NCBI GenBank assembly: GCA_028689435.1
Contig: JAQTWD010000003.1
Span: 1 to 42,177 of the forward strand
DNA length: 42,177 nucleotides
Direction: 5' to 3'
From: Minisyncoccota bacterium
GTDB lineage: Bacteria > Patescibacteriota > Minisyncoccia > Phycocordibacterales > UBA12079
The notes beneath the pieces are model-generated. The model was not told where the DNA came from, ran no database searches, and saw only the letters and a list, made by a program, of their open reading frames with translations. Of this stretch, positions 18,327 through 27,797 are shown one piece after another; within the stretch, counting starts at the first letter, position 1; every line of letters begins with the position of its first letter. The translations under genes were made by a program, and so were the position numbers.

Positions 18327-19295
18327 TTAGTATTTTCTCGCCGACTGAACCAAATGATCAATAAATTCTGAGAGGTTTGATCCCGATGCTTCCAATATTC
18401 TATCTAATACGGAGCCTTCTTGAATATCAGGGGTAAAATTTGTCTCAAGCAAATATACCTCGCCTTTATTTGTGATAATAAAATCAGAGTGAGAATAATG
18501 ACCTAGATCCAAAGCATTATGAGCATCAATAGTAATTTGTTTTATTTTTTCTTTTTGAAGATGGCTTAAATCAGTCGGAATTATCAGATCAAAATCTTTG
18601 TTCAATTTTGACAGATTGCAAAGAAACGGCTTGTTCTTTTTTATTTCAGCTGGTAAAAAAGTATAATTCTTCGTTCCTCTAAAATTGTCTATTACTCCAC
18701 ACACAATCTCTTTTCCTCTAATATATTCTTCAACAAGCACCATATCGGACAATTCCAAATTTCCTTCAATCAAATTTATTAGTTCTTCCAAGGTATATGC
18801 CAAATCAACACCAAAAGAGACATCTGTATTTACAGGCTTTACTATAAAAGGTGCTGGCATTTCTCTAAAAACCTGATGAGCTTTTTTTCTATCGTAATCT
18901 TCTTTTTTAAACAAAGCATGATAAGGTGTTTTAATACCACTGTCTTGGTATATTTTTTTAGTCAAAAATTTATTTGTTGCCAATGCAGAAGCTAAAGTTT
19001 TTGGTCCTGTATAAGGAACACCAAAGTCATCCAACATTCTTTGAATTTTTCCCCTTGAATACTCTCCCTTCAAAGCATTAAAAACCAAATCAATCCTCCC
19101 TAGTAATTTTTCAGGAGTTATTGAAATACCATTTAAAAACCAATCGCCATTTCTAGAGATAGAAACATCGTAGACAACATATTTTTCGGAAGATAAATTT
19201 TTTAAAACATAAGAGCCTGCATTCATTGAGGATTCATATTCAAGACCAGGGCCTCCTCTCAAAACAGCTACTTTTAATTTGTATATCATAGACAA
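18327..19295 (-). CDS. ddl: D-alanine--D-alanine ligase-like ATP-grasp protein
   Basis: VAVLRGGPGLEYESSMNAG, PYTGPKTLASALATNKFLTKKIY, PFIVKPVNTDVSFGVDLA, LLETNFTPDIQEGS. Confidence 0.85.
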   Translation of the reverse strand: MSMIYKLKVAVLRGGPGLEYESSMNAGSYVLKNLSSEKYVVYDVSISRNGDWFLNGISITPEKLLGRIDLVFNALKGEYSRGKIQRMLDDFGVPYTGPKTLASALATNKFLTKKIYQDSGIKTPYHALFKKEDYDRKKAHQVFREMPAPFIVKPVNTDVSFGVDLAYTLEELINLIEGNLELSDMVLVEEYIRGKEIVCGVIDNFRGTKNYTFLPAEIKKNKPFLCNLSKLNKDFDLIIPTDLSHLQKEKIKQITIDAHNALDLGHYSHSDFIITNKGEVYLLETNFTPDIQEGSVLDRILEASGSNLSEFIDHLVQSARKY

Positions 19296-19334
19296 ATTAT
19301 ATCAGATTTTTTTAAAAAAAATCTGATATAATTT
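19294..19334. repeat. 20-bp perfect inverted repeat (AAATTATATCAGATTTTTTT), possible terminator between trmD and ddl
   Basis: arms 19294-19313 and 19315-19334. Confidence 0.85.
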
Positions 19335-19468
19335 AAAAATACAAAACACAGGATACCAAAGATTACCAAACAAATTCTAAAGCACAAACATCGACTTTTG
19401 TGTTTTTATTTTTTGTGTTTTGTTTGGTTTTTTGGGTTCTTGTGTTTTGTGTTTTTAAAAATAAATAT

Positions 19469-20107
19469 TTATTTATTTTTAGATTTTCTCCATTCTTCTA
19501 TTTCTTTGTGGTTTCCCGAAAGTAAAACTTTTGGCACTTTATAATTTTTATTTTTATATTTAAAACTTTCTGGTCTGGTATAAACTTCGGGTGACGCGTT
19601 TCTGTTTTCTTCAAGAGATTGAATATCGCCCAAAACACCCTCTATTTGTCTTGTAATAACATCCACCATCAACATCGCTGGTAATTCACCACCCGTTAAG
19701 ACATACGGCCCGACAGTAATATCCTCTGTTTTAAATATTTTTTTGACTCTGGCATCTATTCCCTCATAATGGCCTGCAATAATGATTATATTTTTATAAC
19801 CTTTTGCTATTTTTTTTGCATACAAATTATCAAACTGCTTGCCTGATGGTGAGAGAAAAATTATTTTTGACTTTGTGTCTTTGCCCTTTGCTTTTTTGAT
19901 CGCTTTTATTACCGGCTCTGCCTTGATAACCATTCCCGGGCCACCACCATATGGCTTGTCGTCTACTTGTCTTTTATTATCAGCAAAATCGCGTGGATTA
20001 TAAAATTTAATTTTTATTTTCTTGGATTTTATTGCACGTGCCAAAATAGACTCGTTTATATACGAATCAAAAGAATTTGGGAATAATGTGATTATGTGAA
20101 AATTCAT
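19469..20107 (-). CDS. trmD: tRNA (guanine-N1)-methyltransferase
   Basis: ITLFPNSFDSY, VDDKPYGGGPGMVIKAEPV, VGPYVLTGGELPAM. Confidence 0.96.
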   Translation of the reverse strand: MNFHIITLFPNSFDSYINESILARAIKSKKIKIKFYNPRDFADNKRQVDDKPYGGGPGMVIKAEPVIKAIKKAKGKDTKSKIIFLSPSGKQFDNLYAKKIAKGYKNIIIIAGHYEGIDARVKKIFKTEDITVGPYVLTGGELPAMLMVDVITRQIEGVLGDIQSLEENRNASPEVYTRPESFKYKNKNYKVPKVLLSGNHKEIEEWRKSKNK

Positions 20108-20206
20108 CCCGTTAGAAATTTTAATACTTGTAATGCTTTAACTTTTTGAAAATTGAAATACTGTTTTTCAAATTATAACCCCGTTTAAATAAAAATTTCT
20201 AACGGG
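20108..20206. mobile_element. IR element copy C (99 bp), flanked by ATTCAT direct repeats
   Basis: CCCGTTAGAAATTTT...AAAATTTCTAACGGG; ATTCAT at 20102-20107 and 20207-20212. Confidence 0.75.
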
Positions 20207-20397
20207 ATTCATAAAAAATTTTAATAAAAATTAAAATTTGAAACTCTAATTTCTAATATCTAAATCCTAAACTTTTTGTATTTTGGTCATTTGAATTTTT
20301 AATTTGTTTAGTATTTAGAGTTTAGTGTTTAGAATTTCTATTATATAAACAAAAGCCGTATACAAATGATACGACTTTTTGTTTATATAATCAAAGA

Positions 20398-20724
20398 TTA
20401 CATCTTTAGATCTTCTAGCGCTTCGTCAACGCTTGCGCTATCAGCAGCCTGAACCATATTTGAAGCTGATCTCATTCCACCTTCTGGTTCGTTGATTTTC
20501 AAGTTAACACGAGCATTGTTTTTCATCCCAACTACTCTTAACAATGTTCTTATAGCTTTAGCAGTATTACCGCTTCTGCCAATAATTTTACCCATATCTC
20601 CTGATGCAACATCTAGAGTCATCAAAACTCCCATTTCGTCAACTTTTCTTTCAACCTTAACAGCTGAAGGTTCGTCAACTAGAGACTTTACTACAAACTC
20701 CAAAAATTCTTGATCTCTTTCCAT
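20398..20724 (-). CDS. KH-domain RNA-binding protein (KhpA-like)
   Basis: GKIIGRSGNTAKAIRTLLRVVG KH motif. Confidence 0.88.
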   Translation of the reverse strand: MERDQEFLEFVVKSLVDEPSAVKVERKVDEMGVLMTLDVASGDMGKIIGRSGNTAKAIRTLLRVVGMKNNARVNLKINEPEGGMRSASNMVQAADSASVDEALEDLKM

Positions 20725-20971
20725 CTTTATTTCAATAAAACTTCTAATCGTGCAGGTAATTGACTAGATTACTGCTAGAAATAATAATAACAGGGTTTTA
20801 AAAATCCGCAAGTTTAGAAAATTAAGAAGCGAAGCGACTATAATTTTCTTAACCCCTTACCATTTCTTTGATTACATTATTATTTAAACAACCAAATAAA
20901 TTAAAATACTTATTATAAATAATTGAAAAAAATTTATTAAGAAATGGTGTGCGGGTTTAGAAACAAAAATA

Positions 20972-21003
20972 ATCCCAGTAGCCTTGCTACTGGGATTAAG
21001 TTT
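20972..21003. terminator. hairpin AATCCCAGTAG-CCTTG-CTACTGGGATT
   Basis: 11-bp stem directly after the 21005 ORF on the minus strand. Confidence 0.8.
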
Positions 21004-21004
21004 A

Positions 21005-22216
21005 TCAAACTTTTTCAGTGAAAAAATGGAGCAATTTTTCTGGCGGACTAGTTAGCAACCGTTCGTTCAAAATATCATGCAGGTTGATAGTATTTTTTGT
21101 ATAAAAAATCCACGCATCAGCAAAATCCCTGTATAATCTAGAAACCGCTTCACACACAACTTCGTTACTTGGAGCGGGCTTATGTTTTTGAAACAAAAAA
21201 CTCTCCTGCACACAACGACCCTTTCTGATACTTATATAGTTTTTATTTTCTTCTCGGTCTTCTTTGGAAAACAAGTTAAAACTGTTATCAAACAAAAACT
21301 CCAGTCTTAGCAAAGCATAAAGATTGCCGTCATTACGACCATCCCTCGGATTAAGTTCTTTGCTAAAAATCAGAGTCCCCTCTTTTCGTTTATTAAGAGA
21401 ATCTATCGGCCAGAAAACATCAATGGATTCACAACATCCTCCATAATAATTCCAGCTGTAAATTGAAAAAACTTTATAAAAGCGAGAATAGGTTTCACCC
21501 GCTTGAGGTTTAACCTTTACTATCTGACTCCTGACGACAAACCTGTCTTTAATGAAGATTCTGTAGAAAAACCGAATTGGATCAAATCCATACAAAGAAT
21601 CGTTGTCCATTTTTGAAAAACTTATTTCATAGCCCTCGATAGATCGCTGAGTTCTGTCAAAATAACGATCTCCCCAAAACGATTCGTCTAATTTATCAAT
21701 TTCCAAAAATACAGCATCGGAATTTTGTGCGTCAACGCTTGTATCAAACAAACCTTCTTCAGGAATCGCAAATTCCCTAAGAAAAAGGGGCCAATTATCA
21801 TGAGTTGCAATTTTAGAAGGCAATAAATTCAGTCCCTTGGAGAAGATAAGTTTTTTTACACCCTTTAATATATCTGATTCTGGTATATAACCAAAGACAA
21901 ACAAATCTGACAAACGACTACCTTTCGGCTTTTTTAACAAGTCTGGCCAAATTTCTTTTTTTGCATTCATCTTGATACGGACGGCATTTTTTACCGCTCT
22001 TGCCAAATGGTGTTTGTTATCTAAATACTCAAATTGACTCAGGATATATTTTTCTGCCGACCTAATTGATGCTGACTCTTCTACAATGGAAAGCAAAATA
22101 GGGTTATGTAATACCCAACCATAATTGACAATTAATTCTTGCAAAACCAACTCTTGGTCTTCCCGATCTTCCTCTGAAACCACTTTTGACGGATCTTTCT
22201 CTTTGATCAGCAACAT
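21005..22216 (-). CDS. hypothetical protein (about 403 aa)
   Basis: ATG at 22214-22216 preceded by GGAGG; the longer ORF to 22336 probably over-extends. Confidence 0.8.
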   Translation of the reverse strand: MLLIKEKDPSKVVSEEDREDQELVLQELIVNYGWVLHNPILLSIVEESASIRSAEKYILSQFEYLDNKHHLARAVKNAVRIKMNAKKEIWPDLLKKPKGSRLSDLFVFGYIPESDILKGVKKLIFSKGLNLLPSKIATHDNWPLFLREFAIPEEGLFDTSVDAQNSDAVFLEIDKLDESFWGDRYFDRTQRSIEGYEISFSKMDNDSLYGFDPIRFFYRIFIKDRFVVRSQIVKVKPQAGETYSRFYKVFSIYSWNYYGGCCESIDVFWPIDSLNKRKEGTLIFSKELNPRDGRNDGNLYALLRLEFLFDNSFNLFSKEDREENKNYISIRKGRCVQESFLFQKHKPAPSNEVVCEAVSRLYRDFADAWIFYTKNTINLHDILNERLLTSPPEKLLHFFTEKV

Positions 22217-22334
22217 ACAATTTCCTCCATTTTTTTCCACTTTGATCAACAAAGCGGATTTTAAAGGTACGGTGGCTTTGGTCAACAAAGCCGGTTTCCT
22301 CACTATTCTTAACCAAGGACGAAAAAATGTCAAC

Positions 22335-22455
22335 AAAAAAATCCCCGCAGGGATTTTTTGTTACTATCAGCTATAAGCTATTGGCTACCAGCTGTCTTCA
22401 TGAGCCATCTCTCGGATTCGAACCGAGGACCTACGGTTTACAAAACCGTTGCTCT
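22335..22455 (-). pseudogene. partial tRNA-Thr copy (22403-22455) with its duplicated downstream terminator region
   Basis: about 119-bp direct repeat with 22596-22714; tRNA identity ends in the D-loop (gctct|cccacc). Confidence 0.85.
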
Positions 22456-22661
22456 CCCACCTATTTCCTATTCGTCTTTCGACAAGCTCAAGACTCATAA
22501 CGGAAATTTTTTGCTAAAGCAAAAACCGGATAAAAAGCAAAGCAGTTTGCTTTTTATCCAACTGAGCAAACGCTCAGTCGTTAGAACAACAAACGAAAAA
22601 TCCCCGCAGGGATTTTTTGTTACTATCAGCTATCAGCTATTGGCTACCAGCTGTCTTCATG

Positions 22662-22734
22662 AGCCATCTCTCGGATTCGAACCGAGGACCTACGGTTTAC
22701 AAAACCGTTGCTCTACCGACTGAGCTAAGATGGC
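22662..22734 (-). tRNA. tRNA-Thr (anticodon TGT)
   Basis: GCCATCT/AGATGGC acceptor, ACGGT-TTTGTAA-ACCGT anticodon arm, GGTTCGAATCC T-arm. Confidence 0.93.
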
Positions 22735-22800
22735 GACTACCAACTACCAACTACCAACTACCAACTACCAACTGCAAAATTATATATTATTATAAAAAAA

Positions 22801-23181
22801 TTACAACTTTTTGTTTCTTTCTTTTTCTTCAGAAATTGTCTTTAAAAAAAGAGAAACTGATCCCCTATTTCTATCGATGTCTTTGATATTGTGAATATTC
22901 AAAGCTCGGATTACTTTTGTTGCAATTCTGTCTCTCTTTCTTGCAAAAAATTTCTTCAAATCTTTTTTTATCTCTTCAAAAAATCTAGGCAGTTTATAAA
23001 TTTCAAACAAGAATTTTCTATAATAACGAAAAATAAAAATAAAGAATTGCTTTAATTTATCGTCACTCTTATTTAAAGTTTCCCTAGAAATGACTACTTT
23101 GTTTGTTTTGGTTTCAAAAATTTTTAGACCGAACAACAAAGCTATCAAACTCAAGGAAACTATAAATGATATAATTGTCAT
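22801..23181 (-). CDS. hypothetical membrane-anchored protein
   Basis: N-terminal TM, lysine-rich cytoplasmic tail; upstream tsf-rpsB. Confidence 0.6.
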   Translation of the reverse strand: MTIISFIVSLSLIALLFGLKIFETKTNKVVISRETLNKSDDKLKQFFIFIFRYYRKFLFEIYKLPRFFEEIKKDLKKFFARKRDRIATKVIRALNIHNIKDIDRNRGSVSLFLKTISEEKERNKKL

Positions 23182-23197
23182 AATTTATAATTATAGC

Positions 23198-23776
23198 TTA
23201 GACTTGGAATCTAACAAACTTACCAATTTCCATTCTTTCACCAAATTTGTGAACAGCTCCTTCAACAAGCTTGCTGATTGTGCTTTCTGGATTTTTGATA
23301 AAATCTTGTTCTGTCAAAACCTTATCCTTGAAATATGAATTTAATTTCCCTTCTAGAATCTTTTCTCTCATCTCAGTTGGCTTGTCTTTTACTTCTTCTT
23401 CAAAAACAGCGATTGCTTTTTGTCTATCATCTTCTGTGATATCTTCTTTTTTTACAAAAGTTGGATTTGTTGCAGCTATTTGCATAGCAATATCATAAGC
23501 CAATTTAGTGAATTCTTCGTTCTTGGCAACGAAATCTGTTTCACACAAAAGCTCCACCATAGAACCAACTTTTCCATTACTATGAACATAAGTCGCGATA
23601 GTTCCTGATTTTAACATTCTGTCTGATTTTTTCGCAGCAAAGTCGCCTCCTTTTTTACTCAAAATAATAGTGGCTTTTTCTATATCACCCCCTGCTTCTT
23701 CTAAAGCCTTCTTACATTGACCGATTGAGATTCCGGTCTTTTCTCTTAATTCTTTAATTTGATCTATTGTAACCAT
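23198..23776 (-). CDS. tsf: elongation factor Ts
   Basis: IKELREKTGISIGQCKKALEEAGGDIEKA; VELLCETDFVAKNEEF. Confidence 0.97.
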   Translation of the reverse strand: MVTIDQIKELREKTGISIGQCKKALEEAGGDIEKATIILSKKGGDFAAKKSDRMLKSGTIATYVHSNGKVGSMVELLCETDFVAKNEEFTKLAYDIAMQIAATNPTFVKKEDITEDDRQKAIAVFEEEVKDKPTEMREKILEGKLNSYFKDKVLTEQDFIKNPESTISKLVEGAVHKFGERMEIGKFVRFQV

Positions 23777-23943
23777 AATTTTTAATTTAAATTAAAAACA
23801 ATTTCTAAATTCTAATATCTAAACACTAAACAAATTAAAATTTTTTAATTTCTTAAATTCAAAACGTTTTGTGTTTTTGAATTTTGATAATTCAAATTTG
23901 TTTAGAATTTAGAGTTTAGTATTTAGGATTTAATAAATAAGTT

Positions 23944-24660
23944 TTATTTTACTTTCTTATCCTCTGCAACTTTCTTAGGAGCATTTTTCTTTCCTTCATT
24001 AAAAGCCGAAACTATTTCATCCATGAAAAATTGAATACTTGATCTTGATGAGTCATTTGCAACGATAGGATATTTGATACCTTTGATATTACAATCTGAA
24101 TTTGCAAGAGCAATTACAGGGATATTTTTTTCAAAAGCTTCTTTTACAACAATCTCTTCTTTTTTAGGGTCAACCACAAACAAAGCTGCTGGCATCCCTT
24201 CCAAGCTAGTCAATCCTGAAAATTTCTTTGCCAATTTTTCAATTTCTCTATCAATAAGCAATCTTTCTTTTTTAGTGTATTTCGCCAAAAGCCCCTTATC
24301 TCTATCATTCAATAATTTTTGATATTTACTTACTCTTTTTCTTATTTCTGTCGCGTTGGTCAAAGTTCCTCCGATCCATCTTCCTGCAACAAAAGGAGCG
24401 TTTATTGATAAAGCTCCTGTTTCAACAGCTTCTTTTGCTTCGCTTTTACTTGAAACAAAAAGAATTTGTTTTCCCGAAGAAGCCAAATCTCTTACAAAAG
24501 TTTTTGTATCTTCCAAAGATTTAACTGTTTTCTCCAAATCAAAAATTTCTACTCTATTTTTTGCACCAAAAATAAACTTCTTTACAGAAGGATGTCTTTT
24601 TGTTTTTGAGTACCCAAAGTGAGCACCCACACTAAACATTTTATCAATTATATTTTCCAT
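23944..24660 (-). CDS. rpsB: 30S ribosomal protein S2
   Basis: GAHFGYSKTKRHPSVKKFIFGAKNRVEIFDLEKT; FVAGRWIGGTLTN. Confidence 0.97.
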   Translation of the reverse strand: MENIIDKMFSVGAHFGYSKTKRHPSVKKFIFGAKNRVEIFDLEKTVKSLEDTKTFVRDLASSGKQILFVSSKSEAKEAVETGALSINAPFVAGRWIGGTLTNATEIRKRVSKYQKLLNDRDKGLLAKYTKKERLLIDREIEKLAKKFSGLTSLEGMPAALFVVDPKKEEIVVKEAFEKNIPVIALANSDCNIKGIKYPIVANDSSRSSIQFFMDEIVSAFNEGKKNAPKKVAEDKKVK

Positions 24661-24939
24661 TATTTTTACAAAATCCGAATGCCCCGAATTATATCCTAAT
24701 ACCTAGAATTACGAATTGTCCAAATTTGATTCGGATTGTATTCGTAATTTGTAGTACCTGCCTGCCGGCAGGCAGGTTCGGATACAATTTGTAGTATTCG
24801 AATTATACTTATTTTAATAAACTTGGATTCTTACGGCTCTCGCCCATCAAAGCACTTCTTTGACAGAACCCGCATACCCAAAGATACTACCAAATTAAAG
24901 GCTGTTTTGCAACAAAAATTTAAAAAACAAATATACTTA

Positions 24940-25482
24940 TCATTGGCAATAGCCACTCAGAGGAATAGTATAAGATTGATCGTCAGAGGTGCTTCTTACA
25001 CCATCAGGGCCTGCTGTACGAATAGTGTCTTTTCTAGGACAATCTGCAGGGAATTCCCCTTCATTTTCGTCTACAAGATATGGACTTCCCCAGGGATCTC
25101 TTTTCATATTACCAATACCACTAATCAAACCATTTGATGATTGTTCCAATTTTGTTAAAACATTTATCCATCTTGTGTAACAAGCGTGAGTATCAGGTAT
25201 ATTTCTTAAATCTCCCACACAAACAGTACAAAGACTACAACCCGATCCTGTTATTTGTTGGAGGGTCTTGTCACTTTCATCTCGAACAATAATAATTGTC
25301 TTTATAAGATCATTTTGCTCCATCTTAGTTTTTGAATACATTGCTTTTACTCTAGCAGAATTCAAGCTCGTCAAAACAACACTAGACAACATTCCAATAA
25401 TTGAAATAACAACCAACAACTCTATTAAAGTAAATCCCTTACTTTTTTTAAATCGTTTAAAACTGTTCATCATAAATTTCAA
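24940..25482 (-). CDS. type IV pilin-like prepilin
   Basis: KSKGFTLIELLVVISIIGMLSSVVLTSLNSAR cleavage/methylation motif. Confidence 0.92.
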   Translation of the reverse strand: MKFMMNSFKRFKKSKGFTLIELLVVISIIGMLSSVVLTSLNSARVKAMYSKTKMEQNDLIKTIIIVRDESDKTLQQITGSGCSLCTVCVGDLRNIPDTHACYTRWINVLTKLEQSSNGLISGIGNMKRDPWGSPYLVDENEGEFPADCPRKDTIRTAGPDGVRSTSDDQSYTIPLSGYCQ

Positions 25483-25726
25483 CGTTTTCGCCTTCTAAGC
25501 CCTTGGGAGGCTTATCAACACCATTAAAAAGATCAAAAAAAATAAATAAAGTTATAAATAAAAATATCAAAGCAACTAAAAACAAAAAATAATTTGCCTG
25601 CTTTTCACTTTTTATTAAGCCTCCTGAAATTTTTCTAACAAAAATAATCATATTGGAAGATTTTTCATCTTCAGAAAAATAATTTGATTTATAATTATCT
25701 TCTTCAAATTGAACATTATTTACCAT
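25457..25726 (-). CDS. small TM protein, pilin-associated, paralogue of 27798-28052
   Basis: NVQFEEDNY N-terminus plus TM; upstream of a prepilin. Confidence 0.7.
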   Translation of the reverse strand: MVNNVQFEEDNYKSNYFSEDEKSSNMIIFVRKISGGLIKSEKQANYFLFLVALIFLFITLFIFFDLFNGVDKPPKGLEGENVEIYDEQF

Positions 25727-25775
25727 ATAAACAATGATAACATAATAAATAAATTATTGAAATATATAATTATTT

Positions 25776-26720
25776 TTATTTTAAATCTTTAAATTCATCC
25801 ACTATTGGTTGTAAATCACCATTCAATATATTTTCTATATTTGACCAAGATTCTTTCAGTCTATGGTCTGTGATCCGATCTTGTGGGTAATTGTATGTTC
25901 TGATTTTTTCAGATCTGTCTCCTGTCCCAACCAATTGACTCCTTTCTTCTAAAATTTTTGCCATGTCTTCTTCATCTTTCTTTTGTTCCAATTTTGCGAT
26001 CAAAACAGCCATCGCCTTTTCTCTATTTTTTAACTGACTTCTCTCTGATGTACACCTGACATCAATCCCTGTTGGTTTATGAATCAAACGGACAGCGGTT
26101 TCAACTTTGTTAACATTTTGACCACCAGCACCACCTGAGCGAGAAAGTTCCATTTCTATGTCAGACGGATCAATAACAAACTTGGTTTTTTTTCTCATTG
26201 GAAGAATAACAACCGAAGCAGTTGACGTGTGAATCCTCCCTTGTTTTTCAGTCACTGGAATTCTCTGTACTCGATGAACTCCGTTTTCAAATCTTAAATC
26301 TTTGTATACATCCAACCCTCTAATCTCAAAAACAACTTCTTTATAACCACCCATCGTTCCCAAAGATTCTTCTGTTTTCTTGAATTGCCACCCTCTTTTC
26401 ATTGCATATTTTTCATACATCTCAGCCAAATTTTGAGCAAACAGCGACGCTTCGTCCCCTCCTGCTCCCGCTCTAATCTCCATAATAATTTCATTGGGGA
26501 ATTTTTCTTCTTTTTCTTCTTGAGAAACAATTTCTTCCATTTGTCTAAATATTGCTTCTTTTTGTATTTTCAAATTATTTTTTTCTTCTTCAACAAGATC
26601 TTTCATAGACAAATCCAAAGAAAGCATCTCATCGATGTTCTTTTCTTCTCTTTCAAGTCTCTCGTATTCTCCTGCCAGAAAACTTGTCTTTTGGTTTTCT
26701 TTAAACTTCTTTATTTCCAT
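25776..26720 (-). CDS. prfA: peptide chain release factor 1
   Basis: GGQ motif in [38 protein letters not shown]. Confidence 0.97.
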   Translation of the reverse strand: MEIKKFKENQKTSFLAGEYERLEREEKNIDEMLSLDLSMKDLVEEEKNNLKIQKEAIFRQMEEIVSQEEKEEKFPNEIIMEIRAGAGGDEASLFAQNLAEMYEKYAMKRGWQFKKTEESLGTMGGYKEVVFEIRGLDVYKDLRFENGVHRVQRIPVTEKQGRIHTSTASVVILPMRKKTKFVIDPSDIEMELSRSGGAGGQNVNKVETAVRLIHKPTGIDVRCTSERSQLKNREKAMAVLIAKLEQKKDEEDMAKILEERSQLVGTGDRSEKIRTYNYPQDRITDHRLKESWSNIENILNGDLQPIVDEFKDLK

Positions 26721-26729
26721 AGGAATTAG

Positions 26730-26862
26730 TATACCCCCACACCAATGGTTTTATCAATAGGTCATTTGATGGAAAGATAATAATAGATTGTAAAAATACT
26801 CAAATAATTTGTTGTTATAAGAATAGTTTCAAAAACAATAAAACCATTGGTGTAGGGGTATA
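26730..26862. repeat. 133-bp MITE-like element with 24-bp terminal inverted repeats (one mismatch)
   Basis: TATACCCCCACACCAATGGTTTTA (26730-26753) vs reverse complement of TAAAACCATTGGTGTAGGGGTATA (26839-26862). Confidence 0.8.
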
Positions 26863-26965
26863 GAATAGTAAGTAGTAAGTATCAAGTACAAAAACGTAAA
26901 AAATTTTGCAAAGTAATTTTTTTAACTTATTACTTAAACCTTGTTACTCGCTAAAAAATCAAAAT

Positions 26966-27000
26966 AAAAAAACTTGGACAGATGTCCAAGTTTTTTTATT
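26966..27000. terminator. terminator hairpin AAAAAACTTGGACA-GA-TGTCCAAGTTTTTTT
   Basis: perfect stem with T-tract after rpmE. Confidence 0.85.
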
Positions 27001-27211
27001 TTGATTTTTTAGCTGCTGCCACTCTTTTCTTAAATTTATCCACTCTTCCGGCTGTGTCCATAACCTTTTCATTTCCTGTGTAAAACGGATGACAAGCACT
27101 ACAAATTTCCACCTCAATCTTGTCTTGGGTAGATCCTATTGTAAATTTGTTTCCACAAGCACAAACCACCTGAGCTTGTGAATTGTATTTTGGATGAATA
27201 TCTTTTTTCAT
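26996..27211 (-). CDS. rpmE: 50S ribosomal protein L31
   Basis: [46 protein letters not shown]. Confidence 0.96.
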   Translation of the reverse strand: MKKDIHPKYNSQAQVVCACGNKFTIGSTQDKIEVEICSACHPFYTGNEKVMDTAGRVDKFKKRVAAAKKSK

Positions 27212-27260
27212 ACCCAGTATTTATATCACAAAGTTAATTTCTAAGCAAATTTAAATAATC

Positions 27261-27788
27261 TTATTGTCTCTCGAATCTTCCGATCACCCAATCCATCTCA
27301 TTTTGCCAATTTCTACTTGGACAACTCCAACCAACACTTTCTGGATGTGGCCTAGCGCTGGTTTCCATATCGGTCACACCCAAGACATAATATGCTCCCT
27401 TTGATACAGGACATCCGTAGGAACCTGCACTATATCTATAATACCTATAACCATTACAATTGCCTGTTCCAACAGCATCCTCGGGTGGGTTGGGCATAGA
27501 TTGAACTAAACCACCACTTATAAAGGGAAAATCTTGATTACCAACATCCCATCCTCCGCAACCATCAACATCAGATGATGGATATCTGCCATTTTCGTCA
27601 TAATAAAATTCCAACGCTTTTTGAATTTCTTTCATGTCTATCAATCTTTTTGCATCTCGTCCCATTTTTCTAGCATCGTGCATATTTGTTAATATGACAC
27701 TTGATAAAAGAGAAATTATCCCAATGACAAAAAGAATCTCAATCAATGTAAAACCAGAATTATTTTTTATTTTTTTAAGGTCAAACAT
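27261..27788 (-). CDS. type IV pilin-like prepilin
   Basis: NSGFTLIEILFVIGIISLLSSVILTNMHDARK. Confidence 0.92.
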   Translation of the reverse strand: MFDLKKIKNNSGFTLIEILFVIGIISLLSSVILTNMHDARKMGRDAKRLIDMKEIQKALEFYYDENGRYPSSDVDGCGGWDVGNQDFPFISGGLVQSMPNPPEDAVGTGNCNGYRYYRYSAGSYGCPVSKGAYYVLGVTDMETSARPHPESVGWSCPSRNWQNEMDWVIGRFERQ

Positions 27789-27797
27789 ATATAAATA

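Noticed and set aside
22736-22773. Tandem CTACCAA repeat beside tRNA-Thr
   Set aside because: Seven-base simple repeat, probably slippage; not a CRISPR or iteron set on this evidence.
22358-22886. ORFs 22358..22723 and 22617..22886 (+)
   Set aside because: They are translations across tRNA-Thr and its partial copy (SNRGPTVYKTVALP type peptide), a common spurious ORF.
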